From DATFVJ01 sp963712955 (GTDB taxonomy: Bacteria > Actinomycetota > Actinomycetes > Streptosporangiales > Streptosporangiaceae): DNA of 64,000 nt. How positions within the stretch are numbered: the first letter of the stretch is position 1; every line of letters starts with the position of its first letter. Under the pieces are notes generated by a model. That model did no database searches. It saw nothing but the letters and a program-made list of their open reading frames with translations, and was not told the DNA's origin. Where the stretch lies: assembly GCA_963712955.1 (NCBI GenBank), contig CAVQKF010000021.1, forward strand, positions 1 to 64,000. The letters run 5' to 3'. Position numbers and translations under genes: made by a program. Below are positions 31,269-40,055 of this stretch, in pieces.

Positions 31269-32618
31269 GTGACTGCACTGTCAAACGCGGGTGACCTCGA
31301 CACCTGGCGAACCAGGGCGGTCGCGCAGCAGCCGGAGTGGCCGGATGACGATGCGCTGCGCGCCGCACTGGATGAACTGGCTGGGCTGCCGCCGCTCGTG
31401 TTCGCGGGCGAGTGCGACCAGCTCAAGGACCGGCTCGCCGCGGTGGCGCGGGGTGAGGCCTTCGTCCTTCAGGGCGGCGACTGCGCGGAGACTTTCGCGG
31501 GCGCGACCGCGGAAGGCGTCCGGGCCAAGCTCAAGACGTTGCTACAGATCGCCGTCGTGCTCACGTATGCGGCGAGCGTGCCCGTCGTCAAGATCGGCCG
31601 GATGGCGGGGCAGTTCGCCAAGCCCCGGAGCACTGCCACGGAGACGCGCGGCGCCACCGTGCTACCCGCCTACCGCGGCGATGCCGTCAACGGCGTCGAC
31701 TTCACCCCGCAGGCGCGCCTGCCGGACCCGCGCAGGCTCCTGTCCGCTTACCACTACTCCGCCGCGACGCTGAACCTCTGCCGCGCCTTCACCACCGGCG
31801 GCTATGCCGACCTGCGGCAGGTGCACGCGTGGAACCAGGACTTCGTCCGGCAGAGCCCGTCGGGGCAGCGGTATGAGGAACTGGCAGGTGAGATCGACCG
31901 CGCGCTGTCGTTCATGCGCGCGTGCGGCGCCGACCCTGAGGAGTTCCGCGCGATCGAGTTCTACTCCAGTCATGAGGCCCTGCTGCTCGAATACGAGCGC
32001 GCCCTCACCCGGATCGACTCCCGCACGGGCCTGCCCTACGATGTTTCCGCGCATTTCCTGTGGGTCGGCGAGCGGACCCGCGCCCCGGGCGGGGCGCACA
32101 TCGAGTTCGCCAGCCGCATCCGTAACCCGGTTGGAGTCAAAATCGGTCCCCTGACGACTCCGGCGGAGCTTCTCGCGCTGGTAAGCCGGCTCGACCCTGA
32201 GCATGAACCCGGCAGGCTGACGCTCGTCACGCGCATGGGCGCCAAGCTTGTGCGGGACACCCTGCCGCCACTGGTAGAGGCGGTCTCGGCAAGCGGGGCG
32301 CAGCCCGTATGGATCTGTGACCCAATGCACGGCAACACGTTCGAGGCGCCGAGCGGCCACAAGACCCGCCGCTTCGACGACGTGCTCGATGAGGTGGCCG
32401 GTTTCTTCGAGGTGCACAGGACGCTTGGCACCCATCCCGGCGGGATCCACATCGAATTCACCGGCGACAATGTCACCGAGTGCGTCGGCGGCAGCCACGA
32501 GATCGCCGAGGAGAATCTGCACCAGCGCTACGAGACCGCATGCGATCCGCGCCTTAACCGCAGCCAGTCACTCGACCTCGCCTTCATGGTGGCGCACATC
32601 TACCGGCAGCTCCGCTAG
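31269..32618 (+). CDS. aroG: 3-deoxy-7-phosphoheptulonate (DAHP) synthase, class II
   Basis: Intact, 449 residues, the usual length for plant/actinobacterial class II DAHP synthase, first enzyme of the shikimate pathway (phosphoenolpyruvate plus erythrose 4-phosphate). Metal-site Cys72 lies in VLQGGDCAETF; KIGRMAGQFAKPRS, the HIEF of GGAHIEFASR, DPMHGNTFEA and GGIHIEFTGDNVTECVGG are the expected phosphate- and metal-binding blocks. GTG 31269 is the only plausible start and has no clear ribosome binding site; a TAACCT hexamer ends 9 bases before it, so the transcript may be leaderless (inference). Other aromatic amino acid genes (aroH, tyrA) lie 10 kb away. Followed by a palindromic hairpin. 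Confidence 0.95.
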   Translation: MTALSNAGDLDTWRTRAVAQQPEWPDDDALRAALDELAGLPPLVFAGECDQLKDRLAAVARGEAFVLQGGDCAETFAGATAEGVRAKLKTLLQIAVVLTYAASVPVVKIGRMAGQFAKPRSTATETRGATVLPAYRGDAVNGVDFTPQARLPDPRRLLSAYHYSAATLNLCRAFTTGGYADLRQVHAWNQDFVRQSPSGQRYEELAGEIDRALSFMRACGADPEEFRAIEFYSSHEALLLEYERALTRIDSRTGLPYDVSAHFLWVGERTRAPGGAHIEFASRIRNPVGVKIGPLTTPAELLALVSRLDPEHEPGRLTLVTRMGAKLVRDTLPPLVEAVSASGAQPVWICDPMHGNTFEAPSGHKTRRFDDVLDEVAGFFEVHRTLGTHPGGIHIEFTGDNVTECVGGSHEIAEENLHQRYETACDPRLNRSQSLDLAFMVAHIYRQLR

Positions 32619-32632
32619 CCAGCGGCGCGACG

Positions 32633-32660
32633 CCCAGCGATGGCCTGGGCCATCGCTGGG
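32633..32660. repeat. Palindromic element (family A), copy 1, between convergent aroG and araA
   Basis: Perfect 13-base inverted repeat CCCAGCGATGGCC / GGCCATCGCTGGG with a 2-base spacer, 15 bases after the aroG stop. It can act as a bidirectional terminator for aroG and the araDA operon, although no T-run follows. The same arm occurs at 57462-57477 and 57502-57517. Confidence 0.75.
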
Positions 32661-32744
32661 TCACGGGAGGGCGCGCCGCCGTCGGCCCAAGGAATGTGTC
32701 ACCTGGAAGGGCGTGACACGCAGTGGCAACCGTTAGGGATCAGG

Positions 32745-34157
32745 CTAGACAGCACGGAACTCGATACCCGCGAGGGCGCAGAAGACCTCCCAGTCGGCTC
32801 CGTGGCGGCCGAGATTCATCACCATATGGTGGGTGCCGCCCGCGCGCAGCCACTCATCCATGCAGCGGCGGATGCCCGTAGCGGGATGGAACTGCCCGTA
32901 GGGCATCTCAAGTGCGGGCAGCCGCCGCGAGTCGAGCACCTCTCCCTCCGACACCACCAGGCGGAACTTCTCACCGCCCAGCGAGACCAGCGAGGCCAGG
33001 GTCGCGGGGCCTGGCTTGATCCGGAACAGGAACGTTGGTGGATCGTCGAGCCTGCCAATGCCGAGCGGGCGCTTGATCAGGCGCACGGGCTCATCGTCCC
33101 GTGCCACCTGCCAGTTGCCCTCCCCCATGTGGCTCATGAGGATCGAGTCCGATGGGAAGTCCATCGCGTACATCTCGGTGAAGTGCGCCTTGCCGATCAG
33201 GATGTGCCCGGCGTACACCATGGTCGCCGCGAGCGCGTCGCCCTCCGCGCCGTAACCGTAGCCCTGCGCCATGAGCGAGGATGCGGCCGCGAGCGGGAGC
33301 CTGGAGAACCGCCCGTCCTCGCCGATCGCGTCGAAGTGCGCGGAGTAGGCACGGTAACCGCGCTCGCCCAGGATCCGCTCGATCGCGATCTGCATCCTGG
33401 CGTGATCCTCGCGCTCCGCCGCGGGCAGCCGTGGGTCGATCTCGAACCGCTCGTTCTCCCAGGTGATGAGGCCGCCGATCTCGGCGTCTGTGACGTCCTG
33501 CATCGCCCGCCACAGGTCGCCGGGCGCGACGTAGCTGATCTCGGGGCCGAGCGCGCGCAGCAGGGCGTTCTCGTCGACCCTGATGTCGCCCATGTCGTTC
33601 ATCGCGTAGCCGAAGACGGCGACCTTCAGCGACCGCCATGCGGTGATGGCCGCCGACGCCCGTGCCCAGCGGTCCACCTCGTGCCTGAACCGCTCGCTGT
33701 GCCAGTCCTCGGTGACCACGTGGAACGGCCTGCCGGCCCGCACCATCGCGTTGGCGGTGTCCTGCGCGCCGTGAATACCCTGGTTGTAGGTCATGTCGGC
33801 CATATCCCACTGCGGGGTGACGGCAGGCTCCGGCTGGATGTTGGCCAGGCATACCGGCAGCCTGTTCTCGTTGAAGAGGCGGGCTACCCGCATCGCAGGG
33901 CCGTAGGTCAGCATGATCACCAGAACGCCGTCGAGGTCGGCGTTCTCGAACTCGCGCATAACCCGTTCTGCGTCTTGCCTGCTCTTCACCGGTGAGCCGA
34001 CCACGAAGTCGGCCACCGCGGCCAGGCGGTCCGCCACATCCCGTGCATAGCAGGCCTGCCGGTCGGTGATTCCAGGGATCATGTCGTCGTAGAGCGTCTG
34101 CGTGATCCCGAGGACGCCGATCCGCGGCTTTCGCTCCGCTATCCGCGGCTCAGTCAT
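32745..34157 (-). CDS. araA: L-arabinose/L-fucose isomerase family protein, probable L-arabinose isomerase
   Basis: Intact, 470 residues. Begins KPRIGVLGITQTLYDDMIPG and continues with LDGVLVIMLTYGPAMRVARL, CLANIQPEPAV and GIHGAQDTANAM, as in the fucose/arabinose isomerase superfamily N-terminal and central domains; later blocks include YSAHFDAIGEDGRFSRLPL and MSHMGEGNWQVARDDEPVRL, the latter holding the catalytic-region Glu/His residues of the family. It should interconvert L-arabinose and L-ribulose. It diverges from the classic enterobacterial AraA, so the assignment leans on its neighbours: it overlaps araD by 4 bases (ATGA) and shares a regulator with araB. L-fucose or another pentose is an alternative substrate. 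Confidence 0.8.
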   Translation of the reverse strand: MTEPRIAERKPRIGVLGITQTLYDDMIPGITDRQACYARDVADRLAAVADFVVGSPVKSRQDAERVMREFENADLDGVLVIMLTYGPAMRVARLFNENRLPVCLANIQPEPAVTPQWDMADMTYNQGIHGAQDTANAMVRAGRPFHVVTEDWHSERFRHEVDRWARASAAITAWRSLKVAVFGYAMNDMGDIRVDENALLRALGPEISYVAPGDLWRAMQDVTDAEIGGLITWENERFEIDPRLPAAEREDHARMQIAIERILGERGYRAYSAHFDAIGEDGRFSRLPLAAASSLMAQGYGYGAEGDALAATMVYAGHILIGKAHFTEMYAMDFPSDSILMSHMGEGNWQVARDDEPVRLIKRPLGIGRLDDPPTFLFRIKPGPATLASLVSLGGEKFRLVVSEGEVLDSRRLPALEMPYGQFHPATGIRRCMDEWLRAGGTHHMVMNLGRHGADWEVFCALAGIEFRAV

Positions 34158-34882
34158 CTGCCGAGTCCCTTCTGGCTCTGCTGGCCCTGCTCGCCCTGCT
34201 GGCTCTGCTGGCCCTGCTGGCCATAGACGTTCTGGTATCGCGCGTGCATCGCGTCGATGTCCGCCTGGCCGAGCCGCGGCACCGCGCCCAGGCCGCGCGC
34301 GAGGTGGACCGTCCTCGCGGCGTCCTCACACATGGCCGCGGCCTTCACCGCGGACCGCGCGTCGGGCCCGATCGTGAAGACCCCGTGGCTGCGCAGGAGG
34401 ACAGCGGGCGAGCGGTGCCCCGTGAGGGTCTCGACAATGGCCTTACCGATCTCATCGCCGCCGATGCGGGCGAACGGGCCGAGCGGGATCTCGCCGCCGA
34501 ACTCGTCGGCCATCGCGGTGATGACACAGGGGATGGGCTCGCCGCGGGCGGCCCACGCGGTCGCGTACGGGCTGTGCGTGTGGACTATTCCGCCGACGCC
34601 GGCCATCGCACGGTAGACGTAGGCGTGCGCGGCGGTGTCGCTTGACGGCGCGTAATCTCCGTCCACCACGGTGCCGTCCAGGCGGACGACGACCATCGAC
34701 TCGGGAGTCAGGTCGTCGTAGGACACGCCGCTTGGTTTGATCACCATCAGATCACTGGCCGGCACCCGGGCCGAAATGTTGCCGCTCGTCCAGACCACAA
34801 GCCCGTTGCGCGGCAGTTCGGCGTGCAGGTCGCAGACGGTCCTGCGGACCCGGTCAATGACGTCGCCCTGCGGGAGGCTCAT
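34154..34882 (-). CDS. araD: L-ribulose-5-phosphate 4-epimerase (class II aldolase family)
   Basis: Intact, 242 residues. Class II aldolase/epimerase fold with the zinc ligands in GIVHTHSPYATAWAARGE (His-x-His) and the later His in LLRSHGVFTIGP; phosphate-binding GNISAR and the catalytic region SSDTAAHAYVYRAM are present. It converts L-ribulose 5-phosphate to D-xylulose 5-phosphate. The last 20 residues are a Gln-rich tail (QQGQQSQQGEQGQQSQKG) encoded by 9-base repeats and are not part of the fold. First gene of the araD-araA operon; an operator lies about 66 bases upstream of its start. Confidence 0.9.
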   Translation of the reverse strand: MSLPQGDVIDRVRRTVCDLHAELPRNGLVVWTSGNISARVPASDLMVIKPSGVSYDDLTPESMVVVRLDGTVVDGDYAPSSDTAAHAYVYRAMAGVGGIVHTHSPYATAWAARGEPIPCVITAMADEFGGEIPLGPFARIGGDEIGKAIVETLTGHRSPAVLLRSHGVFTIGPDARSAVKAAAMCEDAARTVHLARGLGAVPRLGQADIDAMHARYQNVYGQQGQQSQQGEQGQQSQKGLGR

Positions 34883-34947
34883 GAGGGCATCATCCCCCGC
34901 GCGGCGCCATTGTCGCTGGCAGCGCCCCTGCCCATGGCGAACCTTTG

Positions 34948-34959
34948 GTTAGCGTTAAC
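34948..34959. promoter_or_regulatory. LacI-type operator, araDA promoter-proximal
   Basis: GTTAGCGTTAAC, one mismatch from the palindrome GTTAGCGCTAAC found at 35094 and 38239. It lies 66 bases upstream of the araD start. Confidence 0.75.
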
Positions 34960-35093
34960 ATCCTGCTGCTTCATCTCGGCTCCTGTGCGGGCTGAGGTGC
35001 GTGCGCATTGCCGCTGTCTAGTTTCCACGCGATGCAGCGCCGACGTGCCACCGGGGACAGCAAGGCAGGCCGGAAGCTCCGGATGTTGTTATT

Positions 35094-35105
35094 GTTAGCG
35101 CTAAC
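35094..35105. promoter_or_regulatory. LacI-type operator in the araDA/lacI divergent region
   Basis: Perfect 12-base palindrome GTTAGCGCTAAC with the central CG typical of LacI-family sites. It is 77 bases upstream of the LacI gene start and 135 bases from the 34948 site (centre to centre 146), allowing looping and autoregulation. Confidence 0.85.
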
Positions 35106-35181
35106 GTTCTCGAGGCGTCAAGTGCGTGCCGGAGCTGTTGGCTCCTGTGTCAAGCCTTAGGCGAGCCAGACGGAGGCGCGG

Positions 35182-36264
35182 GTGACGAATCCGGGGCACC
35201 CCGCCGAGGGCAAAGCCGCCGGCCAGGCGGGCAGACCAGGAGGCCCCCCGGCAGGGCCCGGTGGCCGGGCACCGTCGATGAGCGACGTCGCTGCCGTCGC
35301 GGGTGTGTCCCATCAGACGGTTTCGCGGGTGATCGCCGGCCATCCCAATGTCCGGCCACGCACCCGGGCGCGGGTGCTTGTGGCCATCGACGAACTTGGC
35401 TACAGGCCGAACACCGCCGCGCGGGCGCTGGCCACGGGACGATCGAGGACCCTCGGCGTGGTCAGCATGAACAGCACGCTGTTCGGCCCGGCGTCGACGC
35501 TGTACAGCATCGAGGAGGCGGCCAAGCTCGCGGGCTACTTCGTCACCGTCGCCAGCGTCCGCTCGTTCGACCGGACGTCGCTGCGCGAGGCCACCACGCG
35601 GCTTCTCGGCCAGGCCGTCGACGGGTTAGTGGTCATCGCACCGCTGGCCTCCGCCGCGGACGCGCTGCGCGATCTTCCCAAGGATGTCGCGATCGTCTCG
35701 GTGGAGGGCGATCCTGACACACACGACGCGGTGGTGCGGGTCGACCAGATCGCCGGCGCCAGGATCGCCACGCAGCACCTGCTCGCAGCCGGCCATCGGA
35801 CGGTGTGGCACGTCGCGGGCCCTCAGGACTGGCTCGACGCGCAGGGCCGGATCGTCGGCTGGCAGGCCGCGCTGCAGGAGGCGGGCGCGGAGGTGCCGCC
35901 GCTGCTCAACGGTGACTGGAGCGCGCGCTCCGGTTACCAGGCCGGGCAGGTCCTCGCGAGGATGCCGGAGGTCACCGCCGTCTTCGCCGGCAACGATCAG
36001 ATGGCGCTCGGCCTGCTCCGGGCACTGAACGAGCGCAACCGCGACGTGCCGGCCGATGTCAGCGTCGTCGGATTCGACGACATCCCTGAGGCGGCGTTCT
36101 ACACCCCGCCGCTGACCACGATTCGCCAGGACTTCGACGAGGTCGGCAGGCGCAGCCTGTACATGCTCATCGACCAGATCACCTCGGGCCCCGGCGGCAG
36201 AGGGCATCTCCTCGTCGACACAGAACTGGTCGTCCGCCAGAGCACCGCACCCCCACCACAGTAG
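35182..36264 (+). CDS. LacI-family transcriptional regulator of the L-arabinose genes
   Basis: Intact, 360 residues. After a Gly/Pro-rich N-terminal extension of about 31 residues, the LacI HTH and hinge read SMSDVAAVAGVSHQTVSRVI, RPRTRARVLVAIDELGYRPN. The periplasmic-binding-like effector domain follows (LGVVSMN, VDGLVVIAPLAS, FAGNDQMALGLLRALNERNR, VSVVGFDDIPEAAFYTPPLT). It lies between araDA and araB and three near-identical palindromes flank all three transcripts, so repression relieved by arabinose or a derivative is the likely logic. The true start may be the internal Met32 (MSDVAAVAG), but no in-frame ribosome binding site decides it. Confidence 0.9.
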   Translation: MTNPGHPAEGKAAGQAGRPGGPPAGPGGRAPSMSDVAAVAGVSHQTVSRVIAGHPNVRPRTRARVLVAIDELGYRPNTAARALATGRSRTLGVVSMNSTLFGPASTLYSIEEAAKLAGYFVTVASVRSFDRTSLREATTRLLGQAVDGLVVIAPLASAADALRDLPKDVAIVSVEGDPDTHDAVVRVDQIAGARIATQHLLAAGHRTVWHVAGPQDWLDAQGRIVGWQAALQEAGAEVPPLLNGDWSARSGYQAGQVLARMPEVTAVFAGNDQMALGLLRALNERNRDVPADVSVVGFDDIPEAAFYTPPLTTIRQDFDEVGRRSLYMLIDQITSGPGGRGHLLVDTELVVRQSTAPPPQ

Positions 36265-36304
36265 GCACGCGGCGGCAATCCGCGAAACGCTGCCCAGCGG
36301 ACTC

Positions 36305-36590
36305 ACTGCTCTCTGCTCAGTCTGCGCAGCTGCTCAGCAGACCTAGAGACTCAGCAGACCTAGCAGCCTCAGCAGACAGGGCAATCAGCGGGACCAGCGG
36401 ATTCAGTAGATTCAGCTGTCCCAGCAGGCTCAGCTGTCCTAGAAGAGGCAGCTGTCCCAGAAGAGGCAACGGACCCAGCGGACCCAGCAGACTCAGCGGA
36501 CTCAGCACGCTCAGCGGACCGAGCGGGCCCACCAGACCCAGCACACTCAGCGGGCATAGGACAGCGGGCCCAGCACACTCAGCTGGGCAC
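36305..36590. repeat. Degenerate 9-base minisatellite between lacI and araB
   Basis: About 285 bases of imperfect 9-mers of the form CAGCRGACY (CAGCAGACT, CAGCGGACC, CAGCGGACT, CAGCACGCT and so on), lying between the convergent ends of the LacI gene and araB and reaching the araB stop codon. Being a multiple of three, it leaves frames open (a Leu/Gly/Pro-rich phantom ORF on the minus strand). Confidence 0.8.
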
Positions 36591-38256
36591 GACCGCCTGC
36601 GCGCGGATCTCACGCAGGCGGTGCATGACCTGGTTCTCGCCACGGCCGAAGTAGTCGTGCAGCCGGGTGTATTCGGCGTAGAGGGCGTCGTAGGCCCAGG
36701 CGCAGTCCGGGACGGGCCGGTAGACGTTGCGCTCGATCCGGCCCATCACCCCGGCGGCGGCCTGCACGTCAGGGTACTCGCCCGCGGCGACCGCGGCGTG
36801 GATGGCGGCGCCGAGCGCGGGCCCCTGGTCCGAGCCGATCAGGCTGAGCGGCCTGCCGGTGACGTCGGCGTACATCTGCATCAGCAGCCCGTTCTTGAGC
36901 AGGCCGCCCGCGATCACCAGTTCGGTGACGGGCACGCCGGAGCGGTCGAAGGCGTCAATGATCGTACGGGTCCCGAAGGCGGTGGACTCGAGCAGGGCGC
37001 GGTAGATCTCGGCAGGCCGGGTGGCGAGCGTCAGACCCAGCATCATCCCGGACAGATGATGATCGACAAGGACGGAGCGGTTGCCGCTCCACCAGTCAAG
37101 TGCCACAAGGCCGTGGCCGCCCGGCGGGATCTCGGCCGCGAGCCCGCTCATCAGTTCGTGCACCGAGACGCCCAAGGCCGCGGCCCGCTCCGTATATTCG
37201 GCGGGAACGCCCTGGTCGACGTACCAGGCGAAGATGTCCCCCACCCCGCTCTGGCCCGCCTCATAGCCCCAGAGCCCGCCGATGATGCCGCCGTCGACGA
37301 CACCGCACATGCCGGGAACCTCGGCGAGTTTCTCGCAGTTGAGCACGTGACACGTCGAGGTGCCCATGACAAGCAGCATCTGACCGGGCGTGACCGCCCG
37401 CGCGGCGGGCGCGGTGACGTGCGCGTCCACATTCCCCACGCACACCGCGGTTCCCTCCCGCAGGCCCGTCCACGACGCGGCCTGGCGCTGTCAGCCCTCC
37501 TGCGCGGCTGCCGAGCGGCGCGATCGGGTGCTCCAGCTTGGCGGTGAAATCGGCGAATCCGGGGATGAGCGCCGCCAGGTAATCCTTCGACGGGTACCTG
37601 CGGTCCTGGTAGATCCCCTTGTACCCGGCCGTGCAGGCGTTGCGGGTCTCGCTGCCGCACAGCTGCCAGGTGATCCAGTCGGTGCCCTCGATCCAGCGCT
37701 CAGCGCGCTGATAGATCTCCGGATCTTCCTCGAGCAGCTGCAGGCCCTTGGCGAACTCCCACTCGGACGAGATCCGGCCACCGTACCGCGCGATCCATAG
37801 CTCGCCCCTGGCATGGGCCAGGTCGGTGATCCGGTCCGCCTGCGGCTGGGCCGCGTGGTGTTTCCAGAGCTTCGGGTAGGCATGCGGACGTGAGCGCAGC
37901 TCGTCGATCTCACACAGGGGCGTCCCGTCCGCGGTCGTGGCCAGCACGGTGCAGGCGGTGAAGTCGGCGCCGATGCCGATGATGCGCTCCGGATCCACCC
38001 CGGCCTGGGCGACCGCCTCGGGCACCGCGCGCCTGAGGACCTCGCGGTAGTCCTCCGGGTCTTGCAGCGCCCAGTCGGGCGGCAACGGCTCGCCGGTCGA
38101 GGGAAGCTCACGGTCGATCACGCCGTGCCTGTATTCGTGTACCGCGGTGCCGACCTCCGCCCCATCGCCGACGCGGACCACAAGGGCGCGGCCTGACAGC
38201 GTGCCGAAGTCGACGCCGACCACATACCGCTCGGAGTTGTTAGCGCTAACATTCAT
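36579..38256 (-). pseudogene. araB: Ribulokinase (FGGY family), single apparent frameshift
   Basis: Two overlapping frames together give a complete ribulokinase of about 560 residues: RYVVGVDFGTLSGRALVVRV (phosphate-1 loop), GIGADFTACTVLATTADGTP, EWEFAKGLQLLEEDPEIYQR, WIEGTDWITWQLCGSETRNA, then after the break CVGNVDAHVTAPAARAV, MLLVMGTSTCHVLNCEKL and ELVIAGGLLKNGLLMQMYAD. One extra base at about 37484 (GG in place of G) breaks the frame; removing it yields LTAQAASWTGLREGTAVCVG. ATG 38256 is chosen because AAGGA lies 12 bases upstream; the LacI-type operator then covers codons 3-6. It phosphorylates L-ribulose using ATP. Only broken gene in the chromosomal half. Confidence 0.85.
38239..38250. 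promoter_or_regulatory. LacI-type operator at the start of araB
   Basis: Perfect GTTAGCGCTAAC. It lies 6 bases inside araB if translation begins at ATG 38256, so the bound repressor would act as a roadblock rather than occlude the promoter. Confidence 0.85.
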
Positions 38257-38429
38257 CGGCCAGACCGTGTCCTTCCCGGCATTATCGGTTTCCCGCTGCC
38301 GCGTGCGTGAGCCTCCGACCACGAGCGCTCACATCCTAATTCTTCCGAACCGTCCGCAAGCGGCGTAGCCCGCCGCGGATGCCGCTGCAGGGGATGCGGG
38401 TATGACGGGGATCCGGGCGCCGTGAGCAA

Positions 38430-38496
38430 CTTCCCCCCCGAAACCGTCGTTCCGGCGCCCGGAATGTCCGGTTGAGGCGACCGTTTCGGGGGGAAG
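38430..38496. repeat. Large composite hairpin between der and araB
   Basis: Near-perfect inverted repeat of about 19 bases: CTTCCCCCCCGAAACCGTCG (38430-38449) against the complement of 38478-38496, with one bulged C and one mismatch. Its loop holds a second perfect hairpin, TTCCGG-CGC-CCGGAA (38450-38464). Downstream of der, so a terminator or a small palindromic mobile element. Confidence 0.7.
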
Positions 38497-38520
38497 ATGC
38501 GCGTGACCGTTTGGTGACCA

Positions 38521-38539
38521 CCTGGCCACGAAGGCCAGG
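38521..38539. terminator. Hairpin downstream of der
   Basis: CCTGGCC / GGCCAGG perfect 7-base arms with a 5-base loop (ACGAA), about 150 bases after the der stop. No T-run; possible factor-independent terminator of the GC-rich type. Confidence 0.4.
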
Positions 38540-38575
38540 CGCGGAAACGGGGCCGCGACGCCCGCGCACCGACTC

Positions 38576-38688
38576 CCCGCACCGCCGCCCCGCACCGCCG
38601 CCCCGCGCACCGCCGCCGGGCACCGCCGCCGGGCACCGCCGCCGGGCACCGCCGCCGGGCACGGACGCCGGGCACCGACGCCGGGTGA
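38576..38688. repeat. 13-base tandem repeat abutting the der stop codon
   Basis: About eight copies of a 13-mer with consensus CACCGCCGCCGGG, the outer ones degenerate (CACGGACGCCGGG, CACCGACGCCGGG). It ends next to the der stop at 38691. The period is not a multiple of three. Confidence 0.85.
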
Positions 38689-38690
38689 GG

Positions 38691-40055
38691 CTACCCGCTT
38701 GCGGCGCGCGCCTGACGGTCACGGCGCTTTTCGCGCAGCCGCATCGACACGTGCACGGGGCTGCCGACGAAGCCGAACTCCTCGCGCAGCTTCCGCTCCA
38801 GGAACCGGCGGTATCCAGCCTCGAGGAAGCCGGTCGTGAACAGCACGAAGTGCGGCGGCCGCACCCCTGCCTGGGTGGCGAACAGGATCTTCGGCGCCCG
38901 GCCGCCGCGGGCGGGCGGCGGGCTGCCCGCCACCAGGCCGGCCAGCCAGGCGTTGAGCCGCCCGGTGGGCACCCGGGTCTCCCAGCCGGCCAGCGCCGCC
39001 TCCAGCGCGGGCACCAGCCGCTCTGTATGCCTGCCGGTGGCCGCCGATATGTTCACCCGCGGCGCCCAGCGCGCGGTGTGAAGCTGGCGATCGATCTCGC
39101 GCTCCAGGTAGCGGTGGCGCTCGTCGTCGACGAGGTCCCACTTGTTGTACGCGATGACGAGCGCGCGCCCCGCATCGATCACCATGGACACGATGCGCAG
39201 GTCCTGCTCGGTGAGCGGCCCGCTGGCGTCCACGAGCACGACGCCCACCTCGGCGCGTTCAAGCGCCGCGGAGGCGCGCAGCGCCGCGTAGTAGTCGGCG
39301 CCCTGGCTCTCCCGCATCCGCCTGCGTATCCCAGCCGTGTCAACGAACCGCCACTCGGTGCCACCGAGCATGACCAGTTCGTCCACCGGGTCGCGCGTGG
39401 TGCCAGCGACGTCGTCGACGACCGCGCGCTGCTGCCCTGCCACGCGGTTGAGCAGGCTGGACTTGCCCACGTTGGGACGGCCGACGAGCGCTACCCGCCG
39501 CGGACCGCCCCTTATCCCGAACGACTCCGGTGGTGTCTGTGGCAGCGCCTCGAGCACCGCGTCGAGGAGATCGCCGCTGCCCCGTCCGTGCAGTGCGCTG
39601 ACCGGCATCGGCTCCCCAAGACCGAGCGACCACAGGGCGGCGACATCCGGCTCGGCCAGGGCGCCGTCCACCTTGTTCGCCGCAAGCACGACCGGCTTGC
39701 CCGACTTGAGGAGCACACCCGCCACAACGGCGTCGGTATCGGTGACACCGACGGCGGCATCCACCACGAAGAGCACGGCGTCGGCCATTTCCGCCGCTAG
39801 CTGGGCCTGTGCCGCGACCTGTGCGGCCAGGCCGGACGCCGACGGCTCCCAGCCGCCCGTGTCGACGATGGTGAAGGAGCGGCCGCTCCAGTTCGCGTCG
39901 TAGGTCACCCGGTCACGTGTCACCCCCGGGGTATCCTCGACCACCGCCTGCCGGCGCCCGATAATCCGGTTGACCAGCGTCGACTTGCCCACGTTGGGCC
40001 GGCCGACGACGGCGAGCACCGGTGTGCGGATTTCAGTTTCCGTTTCCGTGCTCAC
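38691..40055 (-). CDS. der: Ribosome-associated GTPase Der (EngA)
   Basis: Intact, 454 residues, with the tandem GTPase domains unique to Der: first P-loop GRPNVGKST (residues 18-26) with DTGG and NKVD, second P-loop VGRPNVGKSSLLNR with DTAGIRRR and YNKWDLVD, then a C-terminal KH-like domain (RVPTGRLNAWLAGLV, LFATQAGVRPPHFVLFTTGF). It acts in maturation of the 50S ribosomal subunit. Its ATG overlaps the cmk stop (ATGA), as in most actinobacteria. Confidence 0.97.
   Translation of the reverse strand: MSTETETEIRTPVLAVVGRPNVGKSTLVNRIIGRRQAVVEDTPGVTRDRVTYDANWSGRSFTIVDTGGWEPSASGLAAQVAAQAQLAAEMADAVLFVVDAAVGVTDTDAVVAGVLLKSGKPVVLAANKVDGALAEPDVAALWSLGLGEPMPVSALHGRGSGDLLDAVLEALPQTPPESFGIRGGPRRVALVGRPNVGKSSLLNRVAGQQRAVVDDVAGTTRDPVDELVMLGGTEWRFVDTAGIRRRMRESQGADYYAALRASAALERAEVGVVLVDASGPLTEQDLRIVSMVIDAGRALVIAYNKWDLVDDERHRYLEREIDRQLHTARWAPRVNISAATGRHTERLVPALEAALAGWETRVPTGRLNAWLAGLVAGSPPPARGGRAPKILFATQAGVRPPHFVLFTTGFLEAGYRRFLERKLREEFGFVGSPVHVSMRLREKRRDRQARAASG

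Noticed and set aside
32640..33995. Plus-strand ORF of 451 residues over araA
   Set aside because: Shadow of the intact araA gene; no start signal and His/Arg/Val-biased composition.
36317..36643. Leu/Gly/Pro-rich minus-strand ORF downstream of araB
   Set aside because: It is the translation of the 9-base minisatellite; periodicity divisible by three keeps it open.
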